Assembly (NCBI GenBank): GCA_963942565.1
Contig: OZ012694.1
Coordinates: forward strand, 34,623,548-34,687,547
From: Maea johnstoni
Lineage: Eukaryota > Annelida > Polychaeta > Spionida > Magelonidae
Reading direction: 5' to 3'
DNA: 64,000 nucleotides
The notes beneath the pieces were generated by a model that saw only the letters and a list, made by a program, of their open reading frames with translations, had not been told where the DNA came from and ran no database searches. The position numbers and the translations under genes were made by a program. This document shows, in pieces, positions 12,159 through 24,745 of this stretch. Within the stretch, counting starts at the first letter, position 1, and each line of letters begins with the position of its first letter.

Positions 12159-12798
12159 TTTACCTATACTCTCTTTGACATTCTTAAATAAAATCATTTT
12201 TGCCAATATCTATGTCTAAATGATAATCTTGTGCTGTAATCGATTGATCAGAATTGGTAAGTAATCTGTGTACTTTGTGTTCTCTAATAGATGAAATCCC
12301 GCCACAGCCTTCTCCAGAGGGTTAATGACCTATTAGACAATTGGCAATTTGACAATAAAAGTCTTGGGTCTATGACCTTATAGCTAAGCTTTTTTTCTGT
12401 CATTACCTTACAATTTAACTTACTTTGTAAGATTTGACTGCAGTGCCCTCTTTTGACTGATGGGTTAGAAAGACTTTGTGTAGTTGATTATATAGTGTTA
12501 TTTATAATGGAGATCTGTTATTAATGAGAGGTGAAAATGTGCAGTCAAGTTACTGTTTTATCTTATTTTAATCTGCACTTGATATATGTTGTATCATTGT
12601 TGCATCACTATTTTGTATGATGCAATATGGTTTTGTATCTTTGAAAGTAAACATTCAATAAACAATCAAACACTAATAACTTTGTAATTTGCAATAATAT
12701 AAGAATATAAGAACACTGTATTTGAAATTTTTATCTGAAACTTTCTTCTCAATGTCACTAGTCAAATATATCCCAAAAATTACCCTGAACGTGTGACC
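12159..12798. other. Intergenic, nothing recognised
   Basis: No supported gene. A vague similarity of AATATAAGAATATAAGAACAC near 12700 to the following tandem repeat was noted. Confidence 0.4.
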
Positions 12799-13017
12799 AT
12801 CGCCTGTGTAAGTAATGAGACTATATAATGAGTGAAAAGTTGTAAATATTGAAATGAATCAGAATATGGGTTGACAAAGGACGGTTGCTATGATATTCTG
12901 TACCTAATAACACTCAAGTATCTTGAGAAGTTGAGATACACCTTGCTTTATGATTATGCTGCCGTGAGGTATCTTTTTTGATTGGGCTCGGCCTGACATA
13001 ATTACTCATCACCTTAA
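12799..13017 (-). mobile_element. Family C solo arm
   Basis: GTTGTAAATATTGAAAT, GATATTCTGTACCTAATAACA, ATTATGCTGCCGTGAGGTAT and a terminal CATCACC-TTAA match, in order, the right arm of the foldback at 54003-56255. No opposite arm is found nearby. Confidence 0.75.
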
Positions 13018-13019
13018 GA

Positions 13020-13470
13020 GACCTGTCACGTTCTTTGCTATAATGTTAAGGACTGACCCCTTTGTCATTTTGCAGTAATATGAGAATATAAGAAGCGTAA
13101 AATTACATAGAATAAGTACTAAAGAACACAGATTGCCCATGGCAACATACAAACTACCTGCAGTAGTCTTTTAAAGACCTTCTGTCAAGGTTTGTGTTAT
13201 ATTTAAAACTGACCCCTTTGTCATTTTGCAGTAATATGAGAATATAAGAAGCGTAAAATTACATACAATAAGTACTAAAGAACACAGATTGCCCATGGCA
13301 ACATACAAACTATCTGCAGTAGTCTTTTAAAGACCTTCTGTCAAGGTCTTTGTTATATTTAAAACTGACCCCTTTGTCATTTTGCAGTAATATGAGAATA
13401 TAAGAAGAGTAAAATGACATACAATGAGTACTAAAGAACACAGATTGCCCATGGCAACCAATAAACAATG
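13020..13470. repeat. Tandem repeat, 156-bp period, ~3 copies
   Basis: ACTGACCCCTTTGTCATTTT occurs at 13052, 13208 and 13364. The units carry AGTACTAAAGAACACAGATT and CCCATGGCAACATACAAAC and differ by only a few bases, so the expansion is young. The array starts next to the family C arm. Confidence 0.93.
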
Positions 13471-14587
13471 TAGCTACTGGTTTCTTTAACACATTTATTG
13501 TGGTAGAGGCCATACAAAATCTGCCTCACTATTTATTAGAATATTTTACAGATGACAAAGCATATTTTGGGAATCATCTGAAGTTGAAATGTTAATCACA
13601 ATACAACAATATAAAACAAAACTTCAATTATCTAGTGATTCTACACTTTTTAAAGTTATCTAAAAAGTAGCAAAAATATCCAGAAAACTTTTTAGAAGAA
13701 AAAAGGAAAGGATGAGTGGGTTAAAAGACCTCTCAAGGTCTTTGTAATGCAACGCACAGATGTGCACTATATATTATGTATTGTTTTAAAGGTCTGTTTT
13801 ATCTTGAGGGTAACGCACAAAACCATTGATGACATTAGCAAAATTACCGTCAACAAAGATACTGTGACTCATTCTATATACATGTTCTGACAGGTGTCAC
13901 AGTTGTTGTTTTTATCAAGTTTTAAAAGTTTGCTCCATAAAACATACCTGTATTCAAACCTAGTTAAGGTAACCCACTCCTCACTACATGATAATTCCCA
14001 CCAACCCTTCCTAAGGTATCCCATCATTTTCCCAGCAATAACCTAGGGAATCCTTGGGTACTCCAATCTGTATGTGCTAGGGGAACCATTCACAAATGTA
14101 TCATACTAGTGCATGTAAAATACTCTTGTACATTCATCACATGAATATGAAAATAACAAGTTAATTGCAATCATTCACATCTAATGTTTTTCTTTTCCCT
14201 TTTGTATTGTGACACATTTGTTTTATCGATTTTATCAATTGAATTGTAAAACATTTTAGTTACCCTTTTTTCATATACTACTAGAAAACAAGCAGATTTA
14301 CTTCGACGGATAATGCCTGGAGAGGCTTGACTGTTTTGGTGGTATAATCTTTATATAGACCCAACCAACAATTTCCTTTTAGAGATTTTGCAAATTCCTG
14401 CTTTGTTTTCACAAGTATCCTACAATATTGATGACAATGTCAAGTAGAAAATTCAGTATAGTCTATAGTGCCTTTCCAACTAAAAGACCCCATGGACCTA
14501 TTTGTAATGGAAAGCGTATTTCTTCCTGATTCTGGATTTCTATCTTGTTGTGGTATGACCTAATCTAAGTAAAATCCTAATCTTCCT
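13471..14587. other. Intergenic, nothing recognised
   Basis: No gene-like frame. The stretch near 14020-14070 (CCTAGGGAATCCTTGGG) recalls family D ends but no element could be bounded. Confidence 0.4.
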
Positions 14588-14812
14588 TTAACCCTTCCAA
14601 TGCTACTGCTATGGCTACTTTCATCCTAAGCACAATTAGGATGCAAAGAATATTGATAACCATCTGAACCCTGTCGTGTTGGTATTCATTGGATAGCTCT
14701 CACTAAGTACTCTCAGAAATGTACCAATGCGCCAGGGTTTCAGTCATTTTTCTTGCTTCTTTGCATCATTTCCTATTGGCCAAATTAGCCACCAGCAGCA
14801 TATAAGGGTTAA
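14588..14812 (+). mobile_element. Family A MITE, copy 8
   Basis: Perfect TTAA flanks. The left end CCCTTCCAATGCTACTGC carries a small local duplication, and the right end is CACCAGCAGCATATAAGGG. Confidence 0.93.
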
Positions 14813-15175
14813 GTATTAAGTATTGATGGGTTAAGTATATTTACATTGCAGTGGGGAAGAGCGCATGTTTTTCTGAGGCGTGGGCTGAGAGAAATTATAC
14901 AGAAAACAGGATAAATGTGGGCTTCTCAAGAAGTGTATACTGTAGTTCAAGCAGTCAACACAAGATAACATGAGGGGGAGGCTGTTTTCCTTCTTGCTTG
15001 GATAGAAACAGGATCCCCTAACTGAGAGGACAGCTAGCAGGCATTAAGCTAACTGTATTTGCAATCACCATGGCTAAGAGAAAAGCCACAGAAACTTCTC
15101 GCTAATCACCTCTAACTCCAATAACTGACCAATCCCCATTCCTCCCACGCAAAGACCCTGGCATCTTTCTTTAGG
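14813..15175. other. Intergenic, nothing recognised
   Basis: No supported gene. Confidence 0.45.
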
Positions 15176-15494
15176 TTAACCCTTTCAATGCTTTCGTCCA
15201 AAGGTAAAGGATGCAAAGATTTTTGTGAGCCATATCTAAACCCTGACGTGTTGGTATCCATTGGATAGCTAGCTCTTGCCGAGTATTCTAAGATAAGTAC
15301 TCATGTGCCAGTGTTCCGTCATTTTTCAGCTTTTTTGTAAGCCATCTGAACCCTGTTGTGTTGGTATTCATTGGATAGCTCTTGCTGAGTACTCTCAGAT
15401 AAGTACTCAGATGCCAGGGTTCAGTCATTTTTTCAGCTTTTTGCATCATTTTGAAAAGATCAAATTATATAGCCACCAGCAGCATAAGGGTTAA
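15176..15494 (+). mobile_element. Family A MITE, copy 9, internally duplicated
   Basis: TTAA flanks are perfect but the element is 319 bp instead of ~215. The core from ACCATCTGAACCCTG through CAGTCATTTTTCAGC is present twice in direct order (about 15225-15335 and 15340-15440). Confidence 0.9.
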
Positions 15495-15714
15495 CCAATA
15501 CACGCCTGTAGCATCCACACTATTTTGTCATGCATTTTGGACAGAACAATTTTCTGGGTAAAATGTTTGTAGGAGAAATGTTGACCAGAAACTAACTCTC
15601 AACTCCTCCTCAAATATATTCAGTGAATTTATGCTTAGTTTAATAGTAACTTTCAAGAGTATTGCAGGTCTAGATGCAATTTGTTGAGGATATCTCCATA
15701 TATGAATAGGTTAA
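15491..15714. mobile_element. Family B MITE sharing its TTAA with neighbours
   Basis: TTAA-CCAATACACGCC at the left and ATATGAATAGG-TTAA at the right. The left TTAA is also the right TTAA of family A copy 9. The right TTAA is also the left TTAA of a family A end fragment. Confidence 0.6.
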
Positions 15715-15736
15715 CCCTTATGCTGCTGGTGAAACT
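15711..15736 (-). mobile_element. Family A MITE end fragment
   Basis: TTAA-CCCTTATGCTGCTGGTG matches the family A end and then breaks off into unrelated sequence. Confidence 0.75.
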
Positions 15737-16069
15737 TTCCATTGTTGTGGGTTGAAAATTAACCCCCTACACTCACATTCTAACTCACATCCTAAAATCA
15801 AACAGTATATCTGGCAGTGTATTAGCCAGCTCAGGGTGCATGAGCATCATTTGGACACCCAAACCCTTTAAAATCACCCCTCAGAATACCCAAAACCTAA
15901 TTGAAAGAGATTTCTTGAAATATCATTTTTAAAGATAAAATTGATTTTCTTCCACCCCAATACAAATCCCATGACATTGCATAAGGATATAATGCCTAAT
16001 ATTAGTAAGTAAATATTACTACTATTATCATTAATCGATATTTGATACAGCACCCTTTCTACCTAAATG
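15737..16069. other. Intergenic, nothing recognised
   Basis: No supported gene. Confidence 0.45.
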
Positions 16070-16980
16070 TTTAAAGGTACCTCTGGAGGTGGACTTGTTT
16101 ATGATTGTCCAGATTAACTTGTATTAATCTAATTGGAAGAATTTTTAAAGTTAATTGACAAGCAGTGCATTTAAGACTGCTTGTCCGCGGAAAGAACCCG
16201 GTAAGATTGGAAATAAATCCATCACTAAAAAGTTTAATGTTCGGTCCACAATATTTTATTTGATGTAATTGGAAGTGTTTTTGAAGGCTTGATGCAGAGC
16301 ACATTAGACCACTTGTCCCTGGGGGCAGTCCCTGGTAAGAATGGAAATAAATCCATCAATTAAAAGTTTAATGTTCGGTCCACAATATTTTATTTGATGT
16401 AATTGGAAGTGTTTTTGAAGGCTTGATGCAGAGCACATTAGACCACTTGTCCCTGGGGGCAGTCCCTGGTAAGATCGGAAATAAATCCATAACTTAAAAG
16501 TTTAATGTTGGGCCTACAATACTTTGTTTTGATCTAGTTGGAAGCATTTTCTGAGGGCTTTACCCCCCAATGCTCAGACTGCTTTTGTCCAAAGCATGTG
16601 GGCGCAAAGATTTTTGAGAACCATCGAAAACTTGTCATGTTGGTATTTATTTGATAGCTCTCACTAAGTATTCTCAGATGAGTACCCATATTCCAGGGTT
16701 TCATTCACTTTTAGGTTTTTTGCATCATTATGAATTGGCCAAATAAGCCACCAGGAGCATAAGGGTTAAATCAGACTGAAAAAGCATTGATCACACCTTA
16801 AGGATGGCTCTAATAGAAATCAGTCTGGATCACCTTGTTTTGGTGCAGTTGAAAGCCTTTATGAAGGCTTGATGCACAATGCATTAAGACAGCTTCAATA
16901 TAGGAGAGCACCAAGTCATGTTCCACTGAGGGATGGTCCTAGTAATTGACCCAGAATTGCCTGCTTGCTTGGAACTAGTT
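16070..16980. repeat. Tandem repeat, 134-bp period
   Basis: AGTTTAATGTTCGGTCC occurs at 16231 and 16365, and a diverged copy at 16499. Two central copies with GAGCACATTAGACCACTTG are almost identical, and weaker copies lie at both edges (to about 16970). A family A MITE interrupts the array. Confidence 0.88.
16559..16769 (+). mobile_element. Family A MITE, copy 10
   Basis: TTTA-CCCCCCAATGCTCAG on the left and CACCAGGAGCATAAGGG-TTAA on the right, inserted in the 134-bp tandem repeat. Confidence 0.88.
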
Positions 16981-17261
16981 GAAGCCTTCTTTTTCAGCTT
17001 TGTTTTTGTGGGTTCTCCGGTAAATAAGGCCTTTTTCAATCGCTAATTGCTGCGTAAGCGCGGGTTGCGTTACCCGAGTGACACGCTGCAGTAATGGTCT
17101 AATCATGCTTAAAAGCCTCCCCTGACCTTCAGGCCACAAGTCCTGGCTGAAAAGCACGCTCAATCACGATACCTGTGGATAATACCACTTACAGTGTCAA
17201 CATTATCGATGAACTATAGGTGGTTTGAACAGTTTTTGTCACAAAACCTCAGGCACTTACC

Positions 17262-17925
17262 AATTGTAGCTGAGACTTCCCAAAAAAACAAAAAATCCTA
17301 GGATTTTTTTCAAGGGGAAAGTCCTAAAGGAATTCCTTGGTATTTTAAACTTTGCTTGGTAATGCTTAATACCAAAAGGGTATTACACCCTTGGAGAGAA
17401 CAGTACAACAACACTGAGGCCAATTCATATGAATGATAGCTAGCAAGTGTATGTGTGTCATTTTGACATCTACTTACCCTTAAAACATACATCTAGACAC
17501 CTAAACGCTAAGGATTTTTTTAATAACTTCTCAATGTGAGTGCTAAGATATTATACAAAGCACACTGAATGCTTATGAGTAAATACATGTTTATGCTGAA
17601 TTGTTATCTGAATATATATCCGACTCCCAAAAATAAGCGACACTCAAAACTTTGAGCTGTCCATTTTAAGACATCATTAACTTTCAAACCCCTCGCTAAA
17701 GCCATAATGGCAAATATATCTTTGTTCCGTACATGTAAAGCATTCAGATGTACAACTTAAAATATCACCATGTAAAGCCTTACAGAAACCTCATCATAAA
17801 TTACAACCATTTATTGTAAAAAGACTTTTCACTCTTTAATTCACCAACAATTAAATACCAAGGAATTTCTAGATTTTATATCAGGAAATCCCTTAAGATT
17901 TTCTTGGAAGTCTCAGCTACATTAG
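17262..17925. mobile_element. Family D element, long copy
   Basis: The left end has TGTAGCTGAGACTTCC and, further in, AAGGAATTCCTTGGTATTT. The right end has AAATACCAAGGAATTTC and GGAAGTCTCAGCTACA as their inverse. The ~80-bp terminal repeats enclose a non-coding centre. The target duplication was not resolved. Confidence 0.6.
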
Positions 17926-18579
17926 ATGAAGGTTCTTTGGAAAACATTTACAGGAGAAACCAAATTAAAGACTATATCCTTCCTTCTATTAGGAGTTTAC
18001 ACAGGTTTATACAGAAATATATTTTAAATATATATCACATAGCAAAAATGTGCTTCCTCATTATTATTGCCAATGATGAAGTTTATTTTGGATGTATATT
18101 CAATACTATGCTTTTCAAGGGAAGCTCTATTTGGAATGACCAACAAACTCTTTCAGGTATTCTCCCGGATATAGGTAAACTCAATTACCTGGGGCCAACT
18201 GCAAGGGTAACGCCACTGAACAAAAGTCCATTGTTTGCAGTGTTATATTTCAGCCGGTGGTGCTGTTCCCAAACATGCAACCTAATTACAGCAAATCATA
18301 TTGTCTGTTTTGCTGACATCGCGAGGTCCCTGTGAACAATAAGGTTCATGAATACCACCAAAGAACAACAGCCAGAGCGTTCCTCCATATCGCATTGTTA
18401 CACTCAGGTCAAAATAACACCACATGTGTTTATCTTCACAAGCCTACCCAATGCTGAATAAGAATCAAGGAATTTTGTTTATTATCACTGTTATACCAAA
18501 ACAAAACTTAGCTCTAGAAACTTCTAAAATTATCCTGCCATGTGTCAGAACTTTCGCTATTTTGTAATTAGTTGAGATT
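17926..18579. other. Intergenic, nothing recognised
   Basis: The longest non-repetitive frame outside the receptor (143 codons, 17904-18335) overlaps this stretch. It starts inside the family D inverted repeat and shows no domain, so it is not called. Confidence 0.4.
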
Positions 18580-18775
18580 TTCAACCTTATGCTGGCATTG
18601 CCTAATTTGGCCAACCCAAATGATGCGAAAGAACTAAAAAATTATGGAAACCCTGGTACATGGGTACTCAACTACTTAACAAGAGCCATCCAATGAATGC
18701 TAACATTACAGGTTTAAATGTTTTTCAAAAAATCTTGTGCTTTGGATGAAAGTAGCTTCAGCATTTGAAAGGTTA
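18580..18775 (-). mobile_element. Family A MITE, copy 11, diverged
   Basis: CCTTATGCTGGCATTGCC, GGAAACCCTGG, GAAAGTAGCTTCAGCATTTG. The TTAA flanks have decayed and several short losses are visible. Confidence 0.8.
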
Positions 18776-18962
18776 TGGAAATCCTAGATATCCTGGTTTC
18801 AACAAGTTTTAAGGTGGTCCCCTGAAACACCTCTTTTCTGTATACAAATAATTCTGTGATAATTCATATTCTGTGTAGAATTATCCTAGTTTATTCAAAT
18901 TCTGTTTGGTGAGAGATACAGATATTCTTCAGAGATTTTGACATTTCTCAAAAATCTTTCCT

Positions 18963-19889
<927 letters not shown>

Positions 19890-19980
19890 TAGCGAATGCC
19901 AGTTTCGTAATCAATTAATCAGTAAAAGAGAGGCAAACGATCAATTATCGATCATAATCGATGATCGTCCCAACACTACA
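19890..19980 (-). mobile_element. hAT-like MITE end
   Basis: Read on the minus strand, the end is TAGTGTTGGGACGATCATCG, followed by ATTATGATCGATAATTGATCG in two parts. This matches the YARNG start and the ATCGAT-rich subterminal style of many hAT elements. A related ATTATCGATCATAATCAAT lies at 19650, but the other end was not bounded. Confidence 0.4.
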
Positions 19981-20196
19981 GGGAACTGAGGAAGATCTTG
20001 AAAAATTTCAATTCAACTTTATTTTGTGTGTCCGATGATAGGTGCATGGCATTCAGGCTCACCCATTTTGTTAAATGGTGTACTAAAACAAAGAAGAATG
20101 CTCTAAGGAAATCCCTTTCTGAACAAATAGTTGTCTTGATGAATATGCAGACTTAGTTATCTGCATAGGAGACACAAGCGCTTTGTACAGGATTGA

Positions 20197-20416
20197 TATA
20201 GCCTTTCCAATGCTCAGAGGCTACTTCTGTCCTAAGCACAAGAGTGCAAAGATTCTTGAAAATCATCTTAACCCAGTAATGTTGGTATTCATTGGATAGC
20301 TCTCACTGAGTACTCTTATATGAGTGCCCATGCATGTACCAGGGTTTCAGTCATTTTTCAGGTTTTTTGCATTATTTCGCATTAGCAAAATTAGCCACCG
20401 GCAGCATAAGGGTTAA
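20197..20416 (+). mobile_element. Family A MITE, copy 12
   Basis: Left CCTTTCCAATGCTCAGAGGC with a mutated flank (TATA), right CACCGGCAGCATAAGGG-TTAA. The core is intact. Confidence 0.9.
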
Positions 20417-20585
20417 TGAACACTCACCCCCTCCCAACCTTCACCTCTCAACCACCAAGATTATGATTGATATGACTGTCTTGAAAGGGAAAGCCAATCA
20501 GAAACTAGCATGGTCTGGAGAGGAAATATATATATATATATTGCTATGCAATGTATACCTATTGTAAGGCTCAAATGAAATTATA

Positions 20586-20665
20586 CGCACACACACGCAC
20601 ACACACACATATATATATATATATATGCATATATTTATATATGTATATATATATACATATATATA
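20586..20665. repeat. (CA)n(TA)n microsatellite
   Basis: CACACA then interrupted TATATA runs, ending at the TA that begins the mariner-type MITE. The shorter TA run at 20527-20541 is separate. Confidence 0.85.
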
Positions 20666-20818
20666 CTGTAGAACACATATATGACGCGTGTCCCAAATAT
20701 AGCGAATTGGGGAATTTTCGCATCATAGCGTATCTTTATGTTAGCGACGGTAGCCGCCGCTGACAGCGCCAGTACAGTAAGAAAAAAGTACAGCGTTTTT
20801 ATATAAGTATAGTATATT
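20664..20818 (+). mobile_element. Mariner-type MITE (family E), incomplete
   Basis: TA-CTGTAGAACACATATATGA, then CCCAAATATAGCGAATTGGG and GTACAGCGTTTTTAT match the complete copy at 51470-51662. The right inverted repeat is missing. Confidence 0.8.
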
Positions 20819-21261
20819 AAAAAGGTATTCCAAAAAGAACAAATCAGAAAATCAGATATTTTTTGGAAATTGGGTATTGTTTTTTTTTACATTGAAATAA
20901 AAAATGAAACCTGTGAGTTCAATACTTTTGGGGCAGAGATAATCCCCAGAGAGAATGCTGAATGTCTTTGCTGGATAACAAGGATGTCCTGGTTTAGATT
21001 AGTCTCAATACTTTCAGTATGTTCTGTATTTGAGTAACGGGGTTACTAACTACTATCTTTTCCCCACCGGACCCCAGCAACCTTGACCCAAGTGACCCCA
21101 CTGTGCATGATGTAAAGTGAAGGGCACGTTAAGGCTTACCATACTAAGTCTACTTGACCTGTCCAAATATGCTTTACAATTTATAACTTGCATTTAGTAA
21201 GTTTAACTTGCTCAAAAATGTGAACTGGCAAGCCTATATGTATTGGTTGATCATCATTGGG
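20819..21261. other. Intergenic, nothing recognised
   Basis: No supported gene. Confidence 0.45.
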
Positions 21262-21428
21262 TTAACCCATTCATGTCTCTAGTAGGCAAAATAGCCTGAC
21301 AACTTATGGGACATTTCTCTAACTAAGCGTTTTTCTGGAACTCACCTACAAATATTTTACAAAAATGATTATTCCTGAGATTTTTTATAACATCAACACA
21401 TCCTGATAACACTTATCTGGGCAGTTAA
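21262..21428. mobile_element. Family B MITE, diverged
   Basis: TTAA-CCCATTCATGTC at the left is a good end. The right end GGGCAG-TTAA is weak, so the end coordinate is tentative. Confidence 0.45.
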
Positions 21429-21643
21429 TGGTCAGTTGCTACCTATTCTATTGGAATATAGTCTTACACCCATTGTTTGGTGACATCTATATTTCTCTAT
21501 AAGTGCAACGTAGGGGGAAAAGGACTTCTTAAAGCAATAACACTTAAATGTTACTGACTTTCCATCCAGCTAGACTTCTTCTTTATATTGAGTTAAACAT
21601 GTGAGGGAGGAACAGTTGGAAAAAGACTTTACAAAAGTTTGAT

Positions 21644-21810
21644 ATCTCTGTCTGTCTGTCAACCTCTCTGTCTCTGTCATTGTCTGTCTGTCTTTCTCTG
21701 TCTCTGTCTGTCTCTCTGTCTGTCTCTCTGACTCTCTCTCTCTCTATCTCTCTCTGTCTCTATCTCTGTCTATCTCTGTCTATCTCTGCCTCTCTCTCTC
21801 TGTCTCTCTG

Positions 21811-21858
<48 letters not shown>

Positions 21859-21860
21859 TC

Positions 21861-21922
<62 letters not shown>
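21644..21922. repeat. (TCTG/TC)n microsatellite
   Basis: Pyrimidine-rich plus strand: TCTG and TCTA units grade into about 110 bp of pure TC. Frames rich in SLSLSL or RERERE are artefacts. Confidence 0.97.
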
Positions 21923-21924
<2 letters not shown>

Positions 21925-22222
21925 CATCTCTCTCCTGTCAGCTATCTTCATTACAATGTGTGCCTAATGAATCGCCAGTAAATCACACTCATCAAAAGAT
22001 AATGAACCGCCCTGTACAGATTTATTTGTTATCTATTGGCATGCAGCCCCTATAAAACACCAAACACAGGACATCAACACATGGTTTTATGTGCAGATGT
22101 AAAAAAGGAGTTAATATTAGGATGATTAATGGCAAGGAGAGATGGCTATTGAGGATGGACATTTAATCTACCATGACAGATAAAAACCTCAACCCTCATT
22201 CCTTCAACATCACCCTCCTACC
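21923..22222. other. Intergenic, nothing recognised
   Basis: No supported gene; it ends at a C homopolymer near 22223. Confidence 0.45.
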
Positions 22223-22761
<539 letters not shown>

Positions 22762-22763
<2 letters not shown>

Positions 22764-23174
22764 ATGAAAAATCCAAAGGTCGCCAAATATTTAGTTTCTC
22801 GATACTTGAATTATTTATGGATGAAGAATTGCTACAGACATTTTATAGAAATATAAGGATGACCAGACTTTCTATGTCTACATTCTGGTGAGGTAAAACA
22901 TGGCACACACCCTAATAACAACCCTTTCAAATATGATGTCAGACACACAATATTTCATATGTTTTTTTTCCTTGTCTATTTGATCTATCATAATTTTTCA
23001 TTAGGGAGAGGGGTGGAGGTCAGATACATGGCAGCTAGGGGATGGTGGAGGATGAGGGGTATTAAGTGATTTCAGTATTGATATGGTGGATTAGGCTTTC
23101 ATACTAGATGTAAATGAGATTTCCACGACACATCAGTATTTCCTATTTATTATCCCAGGGAATTCCTGGGTATT
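22762..23174. other. Intergenic, nothing recognised
   Basis: Ends with TCCCAGGGAATTCCTGGG, a short palindrome next to family A copy 13. Confidence 0.4.
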
Positions 23175-23382
23175 CTTCACCTTATGCTGCTGGAGGCTAA
23201 TTTGCCCAATGCAAAACAATGCAAAAAAACTAGAAAATTGACTGAAACCCTGGCACATGGGTACTCACCTGAGAGTGCTCGGCAAGAGCTATTCAATGAA
23301 TACCAACATGACAGGGTTTTGATGTTTTTCAAAAATCTTGAGCTTTGGACTAAAGTAGCCACTATAGCATTGGAAGGGTTAA
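23175..23382 (-). mobile_element. Family A MITE, copy 13
   Basis: CCTTATGCTGCTGGAGGC on the left (flank TTCA), GCATTGGAAGGG-TTAA on the right. Confidence 0.92.
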
Positions 23383-23714
23383 GTGTTAGTTTTTCTTGCT
23401 AACCCGGTAACCCTGAATGATGATAAATGCCTATGCCCCGACTGAGATCAGATGGATATCTCTCACCCAACACACGTGACGCGCCCTAGCATGGCGCATC
23501 ACGGATAGACATGGTCTGCACCCTGCCAAGAATTAAAACTGGAGATGAAATAATTGTCAACATGACCACACGAGCAAGGCTGGCCATTAGTCAGTAATTC
23601 AGCTGAGCTGCGCACCCTCAACAGGGACGGTATCAGTGTCGCAACCTTCACACGCAGCTTGAAAAAATTATGATCGGAAACACATGAATTAAATCAAATT
23701 GCACACATTTTTCT
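23383..23714. other. Intergenic, nothing recognised
   Basis: Slightly higher GC than average, but no frame or signal supports a gene. Confidence 0.4.
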
Positions 23715-23916
23715 TTAACCCATTCATGCCAGCATAAGTTTATTTGGGGTAACTACTTGCGGCATTGAATCAGAAATTACTTTTAATTGACTGCTCTGAA
23801 GTGAATGTCATCTAGAACTGACGTTTCACACAATACTCTCCATCATTGCAATTGATACAGGCACCAACATAAGTACTAGCCCATTCATTTTAGTTTTCAC
23901 TTGCCTGAATGGGCAA
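23715..23916. mobile_element. Family B MITE
   Basis: TTAA-CCCATTCATGCCAG at the left and GCCTGAATGGGCAAG at the right, 202 bp. Confidence 0.6.
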
Positions 23917-24247
23917 GCTGATCTTCTGAATTTGGTTGGAATAATATAAGATTTATTTTCTTCAAAGTTTTCTCTGATTAAGGTGTCTCTAATGATAAGC
24001 TTTTAACCTCGATCTGGTTGGGAACTTTCTAATAGGAAAATAGATCAGTAATAGTCTATAATTTATGGTCTCCCTATTCCCTGTTGTAATTATATATCTT
24101 CAATAGCATTTCTATATATGCTGTTTTTATGAACATATCCCTAAAACAGTGTGAAATGTTTTTGGTGATATAGCTTGGATGGGTCAATATGTGTAAGGAT
24201 TAGCTTATAGTGGGATAATGAGACTGCATAAATTTAGATACATTCTA
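23917..24247. other. Intergenic, nothing recognised
   Basis: No supported gene. Confidence 0.45.
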
Positions 24248-24640
24248 AGCTTCAACAAATAATCTCACAACAAAATCCCAGGACAAATTACTCTAAACAA
24301 GTGTTATTATAACATCTGTGTAACCAATAGCTTTTACTTCATAATCAGATTAAAGAAGTATTTCTTGAATTGTATACTATTAGCTTCAGCACATAATCTC
24401 ACAACATATCCCAGGACAAATTACTCTTAACAAGTGTAATAATAACATGTGTAACCAATACCTTTTACTTAAAAATCAGATTAAAGAAATATTTCTTGAA
24501 TTTTATACTAAGCTTCAGCACATAATCTCACAACATATCCCAGTAGGAATTACTCTAAACAACTGTAATTATAACATCTGTGTAACCAATACCTTTTACT
24601 TCATAATCAGATTAAAGAAATATTTCTTAAAGTTTATACT
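24248..24640. repeat. Tandem repeat, 129-134-bp period, 3 copies
   Basis: AGCTTCARCAMATAATCTCA occurs at 24248, 24382 and 24511. Each copy then has CCAGGACAAATTACTC or a near version and CAGATTAAAGAARTATTTCT. Confidence 0.92.
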
Positions 24641-24659
24641 GATAAGAACAAGTACAGGT

Positions 24660-24745
24660 AAAGGCATTCGGTTTATAGTCTTGTATCCACCAAAATGTTC
24701 ACATAACCTGCCTTCCCTAGCAGGCCCGTACACACGGAAACAAGT
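24660..24745. repeat. Dispersed segment shared with 3918-3985
   Basis: Shared words in the same order: ATTC, TCCACC, CACA(T/C)AACCT, CCCTAGCAGGC, GTACACAC, GAAAC. Family unknown. Confidence 0.35.

Noticed and set aside
17904-18335. 143-codon plus-strand frame
   Set aside because: It begins within a transposon inverted repeat, has no recognisable domain, no strong start context and the composition of random AT-rich DNA.
21680-21967. Ser-Leu and Arg-Glu repeat frames
   Set aside because: Translation of (TC)n.
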